A DNA stretch of 64,000 bases, taken from positions 189,329,344 through 189,393,343 of the forward strand of contig CM056742.1 in assembly GCA_029851415.1 (NCBI GenBank), in the 5' to 3' direction. The translations under genes and the position numbers were made by a program. The notes beneath the pieces were generated by a model, which was given only the letters and a program-made list of their open reading frames with translations, had not been told where the DNA came from and ran no database searches. This document shows, in pieces, positions 24,308 to 36,489 of this stretch (the first letter of the stretch is position 1; each line of letters opens with the position of its first letter). This DNA is from Eretmocerus hayati (taxonomy: Eukaryota; Arthropoda; Insecta; Hymenoptera; Aphelinidae).

Positions 24308-24695
24308 TTAAGGCCAGGCCGTTTTCACCCGCCATATTGAATTCAGCCCTGAATCAGTTCGGAGGATGAGTCGAATTTTACTCCATCAAACGACTCGAGA
24401 TTTTACATGTACCTCCAGAATGCATGTCTAAAGGGAGCTACGAAGATAAAATTATGTCAATTTCACTCAAAAAGAGTATTCAGACGAGGTTTACTCGAGA
24501 CGTCGTATGTTGCCGCTCATTAGCAGACGACGTTTGTGTACACCTCCTGTGGATACTTTTTTGTAGGGAATTATAGCTCTCCTTAGACATGTATTCTATA
24601 GGTGCATGTAAAATTCCAAGTCATTTGGTCGAGTAAAAATCGCCATACCCTCCGAACGGATTTAAAGCTTTCAGCGGACTACGGCCTCACCTTAA
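24308..24695. mobile_element. 380-bp foldback element with TTAA flanks
   Basis: Bounded by TTAA (24308-24311, 24692-24695) with inverted ends GG(CC/TG)AGGCCGT. The two halves form long imperfect inverted arms of at least 120 bp: landmarks GTTCGGAGG, TTTTACTC, ATTTTACATG(T/C)ACCT and ATGTCTAA occur in order from both ends. No coding capacity. The TTAA suggests a piggyBac-type insertion. Confidence 0.7.
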
Positions 24696-25069
24696 ATGAT
24701 CATTTTTCTCACAAAAAGGTTCATTGCGGTTAAAAATTCATCATCATGAGTTCCGACGTGTAGTTCATCAATGATCTTATGTGACAACGAGAATGCAAGA
24801 TAATTTCTGTGATAGGCAAAACCTGCTCAAGCTGGACGAAAATGCATCAGACTGAGATTGCTACTTTTTCGAGAAGTCCTCACAATTTCAGAGTAATCCT
24901 TCACAGCTCACATGGCGAGCCATATTATCTGCATTTGATCGTAGGAAACACTCACGAATCGGTTGCAGACCTGTACGATGGTCGTTGGCCGTTGACACTC
25001 AAACCACTAGAAGTAATCTCGGATTTATAGCTTCCTTCCTGTTGTCTACGTCCGTTAGTCTCAATCAGG

Positions 25070-25540
25070 TGTTGTCCGGAGACACGAAAACGGCACGTTG
25101 CAGTTCACGTATCGACGACGACGGACGACATCGATCGTGGGACACGGAAAAACGGTTGCCGGCAGCAGCGGAAACTGCGCCAATAGCTCGGACTCGTCGG
25201 GAGGAAGATCATCAGCCATTAGTCACTGTGGGAGGACGGATAGGCCGTCGAGCATCGCAGATCGAGGGGGAAAGGAAAGCTCGGCATCGATGCACTCGAG
25301 TCGCGCGCGACCAAGATGCAGCCAAGCTCGATTGTAACGGCACGGATTTGCGCGAGAGCGGCCACTCACCCGCGGACAGCCGGAGAAACAGCGAGAGTAA
25401 GAGAATCTCTGGCTGCGCGAGTAGAGAGGCCACTAAACGATGTTTAGAAACACGTTTTGCCCCATTCCTTCGACCGTCCCCTCCTCCGAGTGTACATCGG
25501 AATCGACGACCACCTCTCGGTGCCCGTGTGCAATTTTTCC
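25070..25540. other. CpG-rich segment, possible regulatory region or exon
   Basis: Locally GC- and CpG-rich, open in more than one frame on both strands. On the plus strand a pyrimidine-rich CTTCCTTCCTGTTGTCTACG...AATCAG precedes it and GAGA|GTAAGAG follows near 25396, so a 330-nt exon is formally possible, giving a basic, Ser/Arg-rich low-complexity peptide. No domain is recognised and the competing frames are equally open. CpG-rich islands in insect introns are often enhancers or promoters; that is only a suggestion here. Confidence 0.25.
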
Positions 25541-28500
25541 CGGTATTCCCAATTGTTGGACTTTGGTATTCGCGAATGATGCGCAGGAACGGGTTAATCC
25601 TATGCGTTATGGTCATCTGTGATAAAGATGTCAGTTTCGAAATCCAGTCTTTTGGAGAGCCATTCTTCCATCTGGTTATTTTGACTGATGGTTTCAATCC
25701 GCGCTAAGAAATTTCGATCTACCAAAATATGAAATTTCCTATCTCGAAGATCACATGACTATAAATCTACATCATCGGCTCCAAAAAATGAGATCTCCTG
25801 TTCGTCCTGGGGCCTGATCAACCTCGCACTTTGAATTTTTCAGTCAAAGCCACTAAACGAATTCGTGATGTACGCCGAATACTCGACGCAACAGGGTGTT
25901 CTATTGATCGTCGTGTTTACACTCGACTGCCATCCTTTATTTGAACAACTTTGCAATTAATTCGCAACTGCGTTTGGACTGCTGCATTATATGGCCGAAA
26001 GGGCACTCGATAGCTCGATTCGACTGATGATTTAGCGAAAAGGCATTTCGACGGAATACCCGCATCAATAATAATCTCATATTTATCTGTCGAGCTATAT
26101 GCTGCTCAAACATCAAAATCCACAATCCTCTTTCGCATCAGACATTGTTCGACGATGTAAATGCTCGAAAATCGCTAATCGATTTCCACGGCGAGCACTT
26201 CGGAGTCATGGGGTATTCATAAAGCGGGGAATAATGAAAAAGCCCCTCGAAATCAATTTTGCACTCTATGCATGGCGGTATCGGGCCAAAGCGAAGCTGC
26301 GCGCCACATCCGGAGCGGACACGCGTTACTGATTTATTCAGTTTTGCGCGCGGCATTGTGCATTTTCCGGCCCAGCTAAATCTCCGCTCTCTCAGCGAGC
26401 TCTGTGTACCGCGTGGAATTACCGCAGAGCACTTTGCTTTCGATGTACACACTGGGCTTTTGGGCATTGGCAGGCAAAAGGTTGTGGTAAGGGATTTAGA
26501 GTTATTCTGGGGATTCAGTTTCGGATGCGGATGGCAATCGATGGTGACCCATTTCTGCAGCTACTTTTCAAGTATATCGAGATCGATGGTTTTGGGTTGT
26601 GAGAATCTTCGATGATTGACCTACATTATTCAGCCTGAAACACGACGTCGGAGGTTTGGCATTAATTTTTCAAAGCTATTGAATTACCCGTGCTAAAAAT
26701 TGACGACCCATTGCACATACCAACCGCAGCTCAAACCGCAGGACGACGAGGACGAGTTTGATGGCTGGCTCGATTGGAAATCCGGGTGACAGTTTCTCTC
26801 GTTTCACCGGCACTTTGCGAATATTTTACCCGCTTGAATTTATCTGGACAGCGAGGAAACTCTGGGGAGCTGGCCGCAAATTATGGTCCCATCAGTATTA
26901 GACACAGGACGGATGAATTGGGCAGTCGAAAACTCGAGGTATTTCTAGCCCGGTTAATATGCGGGTATATTGCTAGTGCCAAAAGTGCTGACGAGGGACG
27001 AATTCGACGATAGAAAACTGACGCGGAACAGGGACGACGACGTCTCAGATTGAGCGAGTGCTCGCGAAAAGCTATAATAAATTGATACGGAAGAGCGAGC
27101 GACAGTGAATGCGTACGTCAAATCTGCTTCGAGCGACAAAGTTCTGCGGTGCAATTTTACTCACAGCATTTATATCCAGAGAAAAGTCTAGTGAGAGATT
27201 CGAATTTTGCATCGATTTCACCGCTGTGCGCCACGGGTACAGATAGCAAGACGGTACTTGCAGTTAGATGATGAAATTGAACGTGAAAAAGCTGCCGTCG
27301 CTATTTCACATAATGATTCACGCACAATTTCCAATTGATCGAACACACGGCTAGCTTCAAAATTCCTATGCTCCTCTGATTTCTGTTCGAATAGACTACA
27401 ATCAGGCTGTAGGTTTTGTGGGTTCTTTCGGAATGAAAGGGCTCCTGAGGTCTCGCGACCAATATTTCGTGTTTTACTCATGGAATCAGTACAAAATCGA
27501 GGTTCGCAATTTTCGTAAAAAATGTAATTCCTGTAGGCGCAGATTTTACCAAGTATACAAAATCTTCCATTTTCTCGATTGACAAACATACAATGAGAGC
27601 CAGAGTATGGTGGTTTGCGTAGTTCCGATCTCGAGATTTGAAGAGTTGCGAATTCAGATCAGATACTACAGTTACAACACATTAACAATGGGCATTGACT
27701 TATGGATATGTGGCGTCTCTCAATAACGAACAAATTTCTACGGACGCGTCGTTCAAAGATCTTGTATTATACGTAGTCTCGTGCACTCTCATTGGAAAAC
27801 GAGCATTATTGCATGCTTAATAAAAGCTCGGGGCCTTCGTTGCTAATACACAAGACGACGACGACGACGACTACGACTACGGCGGTGGCAGGTAAACCAA
27901 GAGACGAGCTCAGCGCAGAAGATGGGTTTTAATAAACCGAAGTAAGGTAAACTCGCTGCCAGGCCAAGGTACACACCAGGCGGCCCATCTCCTTGGTATC
28001 GCTATGAAGCCACCGCTTTTCACGCATGGCCTGGGGTTATGGTGCCTATGTAGATGCAAGATTGAGTGGTTAGCTCCAAACAGACCCGACAAGGCTAAAG
28101 CCGACTGTACAACCGAATTTGGCGCCTGAATGGATCCCCATCACTATACAGAGAATACAACAAGCTTATTCGTGAATCTAATCGGACCATATTGCCTATA
28201 TAGCGACAAGTCTGCAAACACTGCCGGATTATCGAATCTCGAGATTCAATGCGGCAGGTGCCTCGGCCTATTCTCAGCGTCTGATGATCGGTTCCATTCA
28301 GTCAACATGTAGAAACTCATGCATATTCCAGCCTCACCAACGTTCGATCAATTTTGTCGTAAAATCAATGTATTTCGTGGGATACTCCATCTCCGAACAA
28401 AAGAATCTTCAATTATGAATCACGTGATGAAATTTTCGAGGACGAGGAACGCAAGAATCCTGTGTGTGGTCTGCTGAGGTCACTTGAGAATAATCACTCA

Positions 28501-28989
28501 TCGGATTACAACATGCCAAAGTTCAACGAACCTTGCAAGTCCGTCGAGCGTAAATATACCGCATTGTCAGTGTCGAATGTACGGGAGGCAGCAGATATCG
28601 GTGACAACGCAGACTCACGACAATCAGATTCAAATGACCGCCTCATCGTGTGTCTCCCTCGCGAGAAGACTGACGCATCAAATATTTGCTGCCTCTCAAA
28701 CAAAACATACGTGCCACGTGCATGCCAGACTCTGATGGCCTTATCCATGCACACCGGTCTGCTTCTTGATGAACTCCATGGGGTTTCTCGATACATGATC
28801 TAATACGCATTCATCAATTTTTTATCTCAGCTTCCGCGACGACTTTACTCGAAGAGGCTTTCATCGTTCATAGATCTTACAAATTCGTTATCTACAAGGG
28901 AATTTCGGTTTTCGGAATATATCAGATAAAACTCATAGAAAACCATGGGGATCTTGGAGATTTCACAGGAAAAGTAGTGTACGTATTGG
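25541..28989. other. No gene seen
   Basis: Intron-like sequence containing the GAC repeat at 27853. A GC-rich block at 27945-28110 reads in no recognised frame. Confidence 0.55.
27853..27882. repeat. (GAC)n microsatellite with GACTAC extension
   Basis: Six GAC units followed by TAC-GAC-TAC, then GGCGG. Confidence 0.9.
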
Positions 28990-29658
28990 TGGACACTTTT
29001 CCCAATCCATTTTTCCCGCAAAAAATTTCCCCAAAGACATTTCTCCCAATACTATAATTTCCCAAACTCTATGCTCGATCCAGGCATAAATATGGAATGA
29101 GACTGATTACAAAACAATTGAATATTATTCCTTATATAAATCAATAAAATGGCTTGGATAGGATGATAGAGGGCACAATCACATATAATCCGATTATTCA
29201 TACAAACGATTATTTATACATCGTTCATATCATATCCTATTCTTTGATATGATAGATGAGGGATAATATCGTCATTTCCCAGAAATACCCTGATGATGCC
29301 TTGCCTGTTTCTCCATAGTGCATTGATAAATGTTGGCCTCACAATGAAATCACTCTGATTGTCTAGTATAAACGAGGAGAGTCGGAGTGGGATTCTAGGC
29401 GTAGGGCTGAACGACTCTGCACGTTTTGTCTCAATCAAAACTTAAATTTTGTACTTCATATTTCATACTCCGGCTGTTCTGTTTAAAATATATGGGGAAA
29501 ATTACTCCATTTCCGTTCTGGAGGAAAAAATTAATAGCGAAAAATTGGATTGGGAAACTTTTATCCCGGGAAAAATGTCATTGGGAAATTATTCCATTGG
29601 GAGGATATATTTTGGGACTTTTGACACTGGGAAAAATGAAATGGAAAAATTGTCCCGC
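28990..29658. repeat. Inverted pair of degenerate TTTTCCC/GGGAAAA arrays
   Basis: At 28990-29074 the motif TTTTCCC/TTTCCCC recurs five or six times. At 29492-29658 the complementary GGGAAAA motif recurs in TTGGGAAA(A/C) form. The outer ends are inverted copies (GGACACTTTTCCCAATCC against GGACAATTTTTCCATTTC). This could be one non-autonomous element of about 0.67 kb with repetitive ends, or two independent satellite patches. A plus-strand frame at 29449-29709 is merely the translation of the array. Confidence 0.5.
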
Positions 29659-29933
29659 TACCTAGTCTACTTGGGCTTTTTTTTTGAATTCTCACTGTGG
29701 CATTCATAGAGTTTTCTCGTGAATTTTTTCTAAAATCTTTAGGCGGGCTAAAATTTGAAATGAGGATGAAATGGTTCAGTATTCTCGGTGAGGTATAGGA
29801 GCAGGTCGGTTCAGGGCACAGTATCAACATTCGGACCTGACAGTTCATACGAGACCTTGCTCCGATGATCGAACAACTATTCAAATTCATTAAAAATAGA
29901 TGGATAATGGAACCAATAAATGTATAAACTCAC

Positions 29934-29989
29934 ATTATATATAAGCTTTCATCCGTCAAAGAAACACAACGGAGCAGATGAAATCTTAC
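29934..29989 (-). other. Putative cryptic RS-exon after recursive site 1
   Basis: Beginning at the recursive acceptor, a second strong donor, AAT|GTGAGTT, occurs after 56 nt. In Drosophila, recursive sites are known to be defined through short cryptic exons of this kind that are normally skipped because the upstream regenerated donor wins. The segment does not need to code. Inclusion would add 56 nt and shift the frame. Confidence 0.4.
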
Positions 29990-30021
29990 CTGAAACAGAC
30001 AAAGAGAAAACTCAATTAGTA
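29985..30021 (-). other. Recursive splice site 1 (ratchet point, zero-length exon)
   Basis: Read on the minus strand, a TACTAAT branch-point motif (30015-30021) is followed by a pyrimidine tract (TTTTCTCTTTGTCTGTTT) and CAG at 29990, joined with no intervening exon to GTAAGA at 29989. That is the (Y)nNCAG|GTRAG arrangement of insect recursive splice sites. Splicing to this point regenerates a donor, so a long intron can be removed in pieces. It lies on the same strand as the receptor exon, about 16.6 kb downstream of its donor. A chance 3'/5' splice-site junction is possible but the match is good at all three elements. Confidence 0.6.
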
Positions 30022-32558
30022 TCCATGACAATGTGTGCGCGGGGTGATGTATAATTGCTCTTGGAAATTGAGATAATAAGAAATTACGGGAGCTTTTGAT
30101 CAACACTCCGTGCTAAATGCAACATAGTATAGCGCAGCAAGAAGACGCTTCAGTAGCAACGACAATCAAAGAGGCTATGACTCTGCTCGTGACAGTAAAT
30201 GCTCCTTCGAGTTCTACAGCTCTGGCAGGGCGGGCCGAGAGAGGCGCGAGAATGAGCGATGCTATTGAGCTCAAAGGAATTTCCCGTCAAGTGCCTCATA
30301 GCCGGGGCCGTGAAAAAGCACCTGCAAAGCAGCTCCAACGTTGTCGCACATTTCACCGTCAGAATTTATTTTATAATGCAAGCTGCCGATCCTCGAGAAA
30401 TTCTAACAAATAAAGCAGACGCGACGAGGCGTGACTAACAATTTCAAAGATTCTGCTAATTTCATCAATTTACGACAGTGCTTTTCAGTAAATGTAGCCT
30501 TGTGTACAATAGAAACTTCAATAATTGTGGCGGGGTTAAAAAACAGTTATGTTGTGAGCAGTGCCTGGGTGCACCAATTGCTTTCAGTAATTCCCGAATT
30601 GAGAAGAACAATTTTGAATCATATTTTTTGTGGTTTTGCGAAAAACATGATCATCGATCAAAAACTCAAGTAGTCGATGGATGAGTGGTCTTTATCGATA
30701 GTGCAGACCAAGAAACTATTGGATCATCAGATCACCCGATTTTCCATTTAATACTGAGGATGTATTGATCGACTCGTCATTGAGAGTCTCAATAGTGCAT
30801 CAAATTGGAATTCCAAAGTTTCGATTGGATTCTACGCGTGCACTCAAATTCTATCGAATGTTTCGTGTCCCACGGCTTGAAAAAAAAGACCATCAGCATT
30901 GTTCATTCGCATTTGGCAAACGCGTGGAGAGCTTTGTCCGACAGTAACCAATATCCGCGGCTCTCGCTTTGTTGTAATCCGGCCCCGAAAGCACATGAGC
31001 TTCCTCTGAATCTTTGAATGACCACCGTTGCTTTTATACTAAAGCTTTCATTGTGATAAAAGCAGTAGCAGGCAAAGACTGATTCCCAATACATTCAGAG
31101 CCATCGATTCGCTCGGATGAATTGGAAATCTCCATCAGCATATTCACAGATTTGTCTCACTCGACTAATTCCAAGTCTTTCCCAGAGACGTATTGCCTCG
31201 ATTCCTATTCTGAGCCTGACAAAATGGTCAAGGTATGTAATGCAAATGGAACAAAACCTTCGAACCAATACGAGGTAGTGGCGTTCATTCTCAGTCCACA
31301 CAGCCAGGGTCAAAGTCCTGATGAAATGTAACTGTCGTTGGCAATACGGACGTGAGCAGAAGTGGGTAGTAGAGCAGTACTCCATTCTGATGTAATCACA
31401 TGCTCGAGTTGTGGACTTGTTTTGGTACCAAGTACTGAGCAGAATGAGCTGATGAAAAACAAACCAGGAAGAAAAATAGCTAGATCAACTGCTGGCCACC
31501 ACAGAGTCAAGGTAATTTAGAACTTGGTCGGGCTACCGTTGTGTAGTAAAGCATCGGCTAAAAAGCTCATTTCCGAACGCGATCACGTGCCGACGTATAT
31601 GCAAGAGGTGCCGCTGCTCTTGATGCTATACCAGCAACCAACAACCAGCGGCAGCCGCTACCCTTCAGAGTTATGAGTCGCAATACGGAATGGAATGCTG
31701 CGGCGATGTGGATATGCGCACGGGCGACGTGTGTATTCCTCTGTCTTACAGTTGGCCAAGTGTTGCGGAAGAATTTCACCCTTGACATTTTTTTGCTCGG
31801 ATGTACAGCGTGTACAGGCTCAGCGCGTTGAATGACTTCAACGAGATGGAATTTGGAGAGAATAGCGGGATTTTGAGCAATCGATCATCGGGACATATCC
31901 TAAATGGCCCGGTAAAGGAAATCGGGCAAATTTTGAATCTGTAAAAGATATTGCGAAAACAAAAACTTTCGAAGCAAGTCAGTTGAATTTCAAATTGATG
32001 ATGAAATTTTGTTGAAACAAAGTGAGTTTCTACCCTCTGATGTACTTCAATGAAATGAAATACGTGAAATAGGAGGAGGAGGGAGCGCCAGCATCGTGTT
32101 TGCCAAGTTTCAGTTCGCACGGCTCGCGACGAATTTTAGAGTGGCAAAGTGGATTACCTATCACAAAGACCAATTCAATTTATTAGCGTCCATATTTTTC
32201 TATACACTTTTCATTCTTTGTCGTGCTCCGCACCGATCAAATTTCACCCTCACTGATGTCCTCTCTTCTCCAGTAACCAGCGGACTTTATCGTGCACTTG
32301 TCTCATGTAGTTCATAGTAGCTCTTTTCAAACTGGAATCAAATCCTTGGACTAATACAGGGAGACTCCATTACATATTCCGAGGGGAGCTTCGAGTGGCA
32401 TGAGAGTTACATAAGCTGGACGTCATTCTCTTCCTCACTGCTTATCTATGAAAGATTGTGTCGCTCGACTCATGAACCGGGATTGAATCTCACCATTATG
32501 GACACGCAATATGTTCAAAAATATTTGAAATTCCAAAGTTGACCTCAATGGGGTGGTT
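30022..32558. other. No gene seen
   Basis: Upstream (minus-strand sense) of recursive site 1; intron-like with no supported feature. Confidence 0.55.
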
Positions 32559-32574
32559 GGGGGGGGGGGGGGGG
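32559..32574 (+). repeat. G16 homopolymer
   Basis: Sixteen consecutive G preceded by GGGTGGTT; likely to form G-quadruplex structure and prone to length error in sequencing. Confidence 0.9.
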
Positions 32575-32914
32575 AGATTTGAGCGAGTTAATCTGAAACC
32601 TCACTTGATATTCAACAACTTTTGTATTCGACACTTTTTCACTAGACCCTAAGAAATATGGGGAGAGGGAGGGGGGTTTGGTACTTTTCGAGCATGCTGT
32701 ATATCTGTCACAGGGAAGTTTCGTCCTAACCTTATTTGATTCTTAAATACTTGGGGACGCAAGATAATAGAGAAGAGGATATCATTCCAGGTAAAGAAAT
32801 ACTCGCGATGGTCCAACAGTCTTCATCGGCTAATCTATCAGATTCGATGAACTATAAGATCAGATCTGATGATTTGGTAACATATCCTAATGTAATTTGA
32901 CTTGGCCTGAACTA

Positions 32915-32998
32915 GTCCAGCGCAACCTAACCCAACCTGACCCAACTTGGCCCAATTCAAGCTAACCTACCTAACCTAATTTCACCTGACCCACTATA
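32915..32998. repeat. Degenerate CCTAACC/telomere-like tract
   Basis: A run of decayed units: AACCTAACCCAACCTGACCC, then AACTTGGCCCAA, CTAACCTACCTAACCTAA and ACCTGACCC. The units resemble the complement of TTAGG and TTAGGTTGGG-type telomeric repeats of insects. Being short, interrupted and next to a perfect palindrome, it is at most an interstitial relic. Confidence 0.55.
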
Positions 32999-33010
32999 GG
33001 TGTACCTTGA

Positions 33011-33054
33011 GCATATGATAAAATCATGACTGCAGTCATGATTTTATCATATGC
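33011..33054. repeat. Perfect 44-bp palindrome
   Basis: From GCATATGATAAAATCATGAC at the left to its exact complement at the right, with CTGCAG at the centre and no spacer. All 22 base pairs match. Confidence 0.95.
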
Positions 33055-35292
33055 CCATCATACTCATGAGTTGAAGTCTTTTGGCATTTGAATTCTAGCG
33101 GAGATAATGTAGTCATTTGCATTTTGAGCAGCGTTGGCCAAAATCAGACAACGTATCCGAAGCTTTTATTCGATTTCTTCAAAGTTATGTGTCCTTGTGG
33201 TCTAAATTAAGCTGAGAAGTTGGCTATTTGAGTTTGCGAGAGAGAGGGCTGGCGATGAAGTTTGGAGTGCGACTCTTTTTTGCATGGCATCGAAATTTGC
33301 AAGCGCGTGGCACGCCGAGGGAGATTATCGTGGCTATTAAAAGATCAGAGTGTATGGAAGTTAGGAAGAGGAAGGAGTTGCGGTGACGGGCGATTTGGCT
33401 GCGGCTGCGGCAGCGCGGTGACGCGTGGGAGCTGACAGGATATAATTTCTTGATGCGCGACTCGCGACCTCGTGGCCGCCTACACTCTGTCTTTCTCTCG
33501 CGCATCTCCGGGACGTTCACCACCGTGACCTCATCATCTGGGGACTTTTCTTCTCGCTTTGTTAGCACCTGAAGCAGATATGAGTCTAGAGTCCCTATAT
33601 TTAATCCAATAATGCCAATGAACCATGAATTTTTGTGGTACAATAATGGTTATGAAGCAAAATACTGGAGGTGATGTTGACAGGTTACTGTTTTGGCATA
33701 GAATTGTCTATGTCTGTGTTGAAATGGAGTTGATTTGCGTTTGATCACGCTGAGTTTCATTCTCAAAACTGCCTGTGGATGAAATGAATTCATAATAAAG
33801 TGGATTTGCATAGCAAAGTACCCACAGCTACTGATGGAACTTTAATCACTCAAGATTTCTTCGTCACTGCTCACGGTCGCTAAACTTTTGTAAATCACTG
33901 CCAGACACGAACCCTGAACTTCGTCCGACAGCATAATAGCGATGCCATTCAAATAATCCCCGGATGCACGCATAATGCCAAGGCACAAAATTGATAAAAC
34001 TTTTCACGCCACCTGGCCAGCACCACGACAACGACGAAACTGCGCTGTTGTTCTTCATCGGATAAAATTTTGTGCGCGATTCTCCTTCAACCACCTCGTC
34101 GCAGACAAGTGCCCTGTTGAATATGTATGTCGAGGCGACGACGGCCTGGGCAGCATGGAACCTGTGTGCAACATTTGGGCGGTTGTAGGAGTAGCCCCAA
34201 CGTGCCACGACGACAGTTTTCCGACAAACTCTAAGGGATAAACTCGCTCTTGAGATCACCCTTATTGCCTTTCGAGAGCGTCTCGACCGTTTAGGGGTAA
34301 GAGAGTTGGCTCGTTGCGGCCAAGCAAGACGGGAGTGACCACCAAAGTGACCCTCTGGTCTGATGCTGAAGCGATTTTGGATGGACACCATGTCACTCTC
34401 TCGATTCGTCACGTCGCTGCGGTCGACAGACACTTTATATTGGGTTTCCTGCACACCCTCCGTTCTTATACTCGTGGAGCATGGCACACCCTAACTGTTC
34501 GCGAACGAAATGCCAACTCGATTCGCACATTGGAGATGAATGATTTCGCGGTGATCGGATCTCCAGTTCACGAAGGGAGCTCCAAGTTAGTCTAGCGGAA
34601 TTCCAAGTGGAATAGTTTCAATCGAGTTTCAATAAATGATCAAACTTTGACATCCGATTCAACTTTGAGGCTTGTTCGTACTATCGGCCACAATAATCGT
34701 CGCAATTCCTCCTCCTTTATGTGCACAGAGCTCAGAAATAAGCGAGATTTTTTGATTCTGGAGAGCGAGTTCTGCCATAGAAATGACAGAATATGTTCCA
34801 CACGATCGTAACAGATCAAAGTCATCACATTTCATTCATTTCAAATTTTATCTATAAAACTCAAGAGTTTGTTATAATATTTTTCAACCCCTGATTCCTG
34901 TTCCGATAACTCATCTTTCTCAACATTTTTCATATCTCCACGTCAGATGAAGATGAGTTTATCGTTGGCTGAAAATGTCGTTGATATCTTTTTGATGATA
35001 CTGATCATATCATCTTGAGCTGTTACATTACGAGATTCCTACAAGGTTTGATGATGCTCTGTAAGATAGAAATTTCCGTTAGTTTTCAGGTAGACTCTTT
35101 GCATGGGGATATAACAGGTACACCAGAAGAAGGCTTTCCGTAATCGAAAAACCAATGTGAAGGAGACGAGAGCAACTCTCACTTACACGAGTCGCGAGCG
35201 AAGATGCCACAAGAGGAATCGGTCTCGACTTTACAATCGCCTTTTTTGTGATAGCCGCGTTCATGCATGCTCGCAAGCGCGTGTATACACGA

Positions 35293-35307
35293 CAGAGAGA
35301 GAGAGAG
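35293..35307. repeat. (AG)n microsatellite
   Basis: CAGAGAGAGAGAGAG run of about seven units. Confidence 0.85.
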
Positions 35308-36472
35308 CCGGTTTTTTGCTTCAAAAGACCGTTGCAAAACTTTGCTCTTGGTGCATTTTCTTCATACGCTTGTTTCGCATCCTCCTTAGCCATTAGTCTC
35401 TTCGAGCTTTTAATACTTTGTCGGAAGGTAAAAGATAAGAATGATGGGATTACACGAATAAATTTGAGAAATTACTCTCTTTAAGGATTGATGTGCCACT
35501 CAACGTCGAATTTATGAGTTAACTGCAGTTTCATGTTTTTCGAACCAACAAACTTTGATATCCAAAATTTATTTTGCGACGCCTTATATTTTGACGTAAG
35601 TCGGCCTCACGAAGATGAATGGGTGCAAGATGTACATTTTAACCGATGACGTTATGTTTCAGTTGGTCGGACGAGGGAATTACTTTCAAAATTAAATTGG
35701 ATTACGAAGGAGCCTGGCCCCCGTCAAATTAGATCATAACCCATCAGTAAATTAATCCACTCATGATTTTCATGGGCGGTGAGTTTCTTGATTGGTAAGA
35801 CACAAGTGGAATATGTCATCCTGGATTTTAGATTGCACAGGTTTCGGAGCCATTCAAATCGAGTCCGACATGATTCGACAGATGATCATTGCTCATCATT
35901 GGCATAGAATGGCCACCATAATAAAGTGAAATAGCTTCACCATAGTAGTACGCGAGCTAATTTGAAAATTAATAAAAAAATGTGGATCCTCCTGATGTTA
36001 AAGCGGACGGATTGACGTTGTTTGAGGAGTAATTTGGTAGGTTTTTTAGCAATGATGAAATTAAAAGCGTCGATCGAGCCAGAGACACCGATGAGAGGCA
36101 GTAAATTCATCAATGTACCGTTAGGTCGCTGTCGTCACGAGTCGTAAATTTGGTTCGCTCGCGGATCAGTGCTCGGATGATGAAATTGTTTTGTTGTGAG
36201 CTATCGGCGGCTATAAAATGATCTGGCAGAATTCTGAGTATTGTGGGCTCTTGGAATATTTGGCGAGTGAGGTGGCACAGCCGCGGGAAGGACCAAACGC
36301 CTCATATTGAGGTCGGGCATCTTCCCATCGAATCAGTTGACTTCGATCTGATCGACCCGTTTTCATCAAGTTTCGTCCCTTTCATTCGAAACTTCAATCA
36401 ATCCAAGTCATTCTTCAATCAATCGGGTCTGAAGAGCGTGGATGGTATGGATACCGATGCTACTTCCACGGT

Positions 36473-36489
36473 GGGAGGGGGGGGGAGGG
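36473..36489 (+). repeat. G-rich tract GGGAGGGG...AGGG
   Basis: Three G runs (3, 9, 3) separated by single A; candidate G-quadruplex on the plus strand. Confidence 0.8.

Noticed and set aside
24985..25707. 240-aa plus-strand frame
   Set aside because: Lies in CpG-rich DNA where several frames on both strands are open; composition is Arg/Ser-rich without any domain.
29449..29709. 86-aa plus-strand frame with repeated GNYSIG/GKM motifs
   Set aside because: It is the translation of the GGGAAAA array, not an independent gene.
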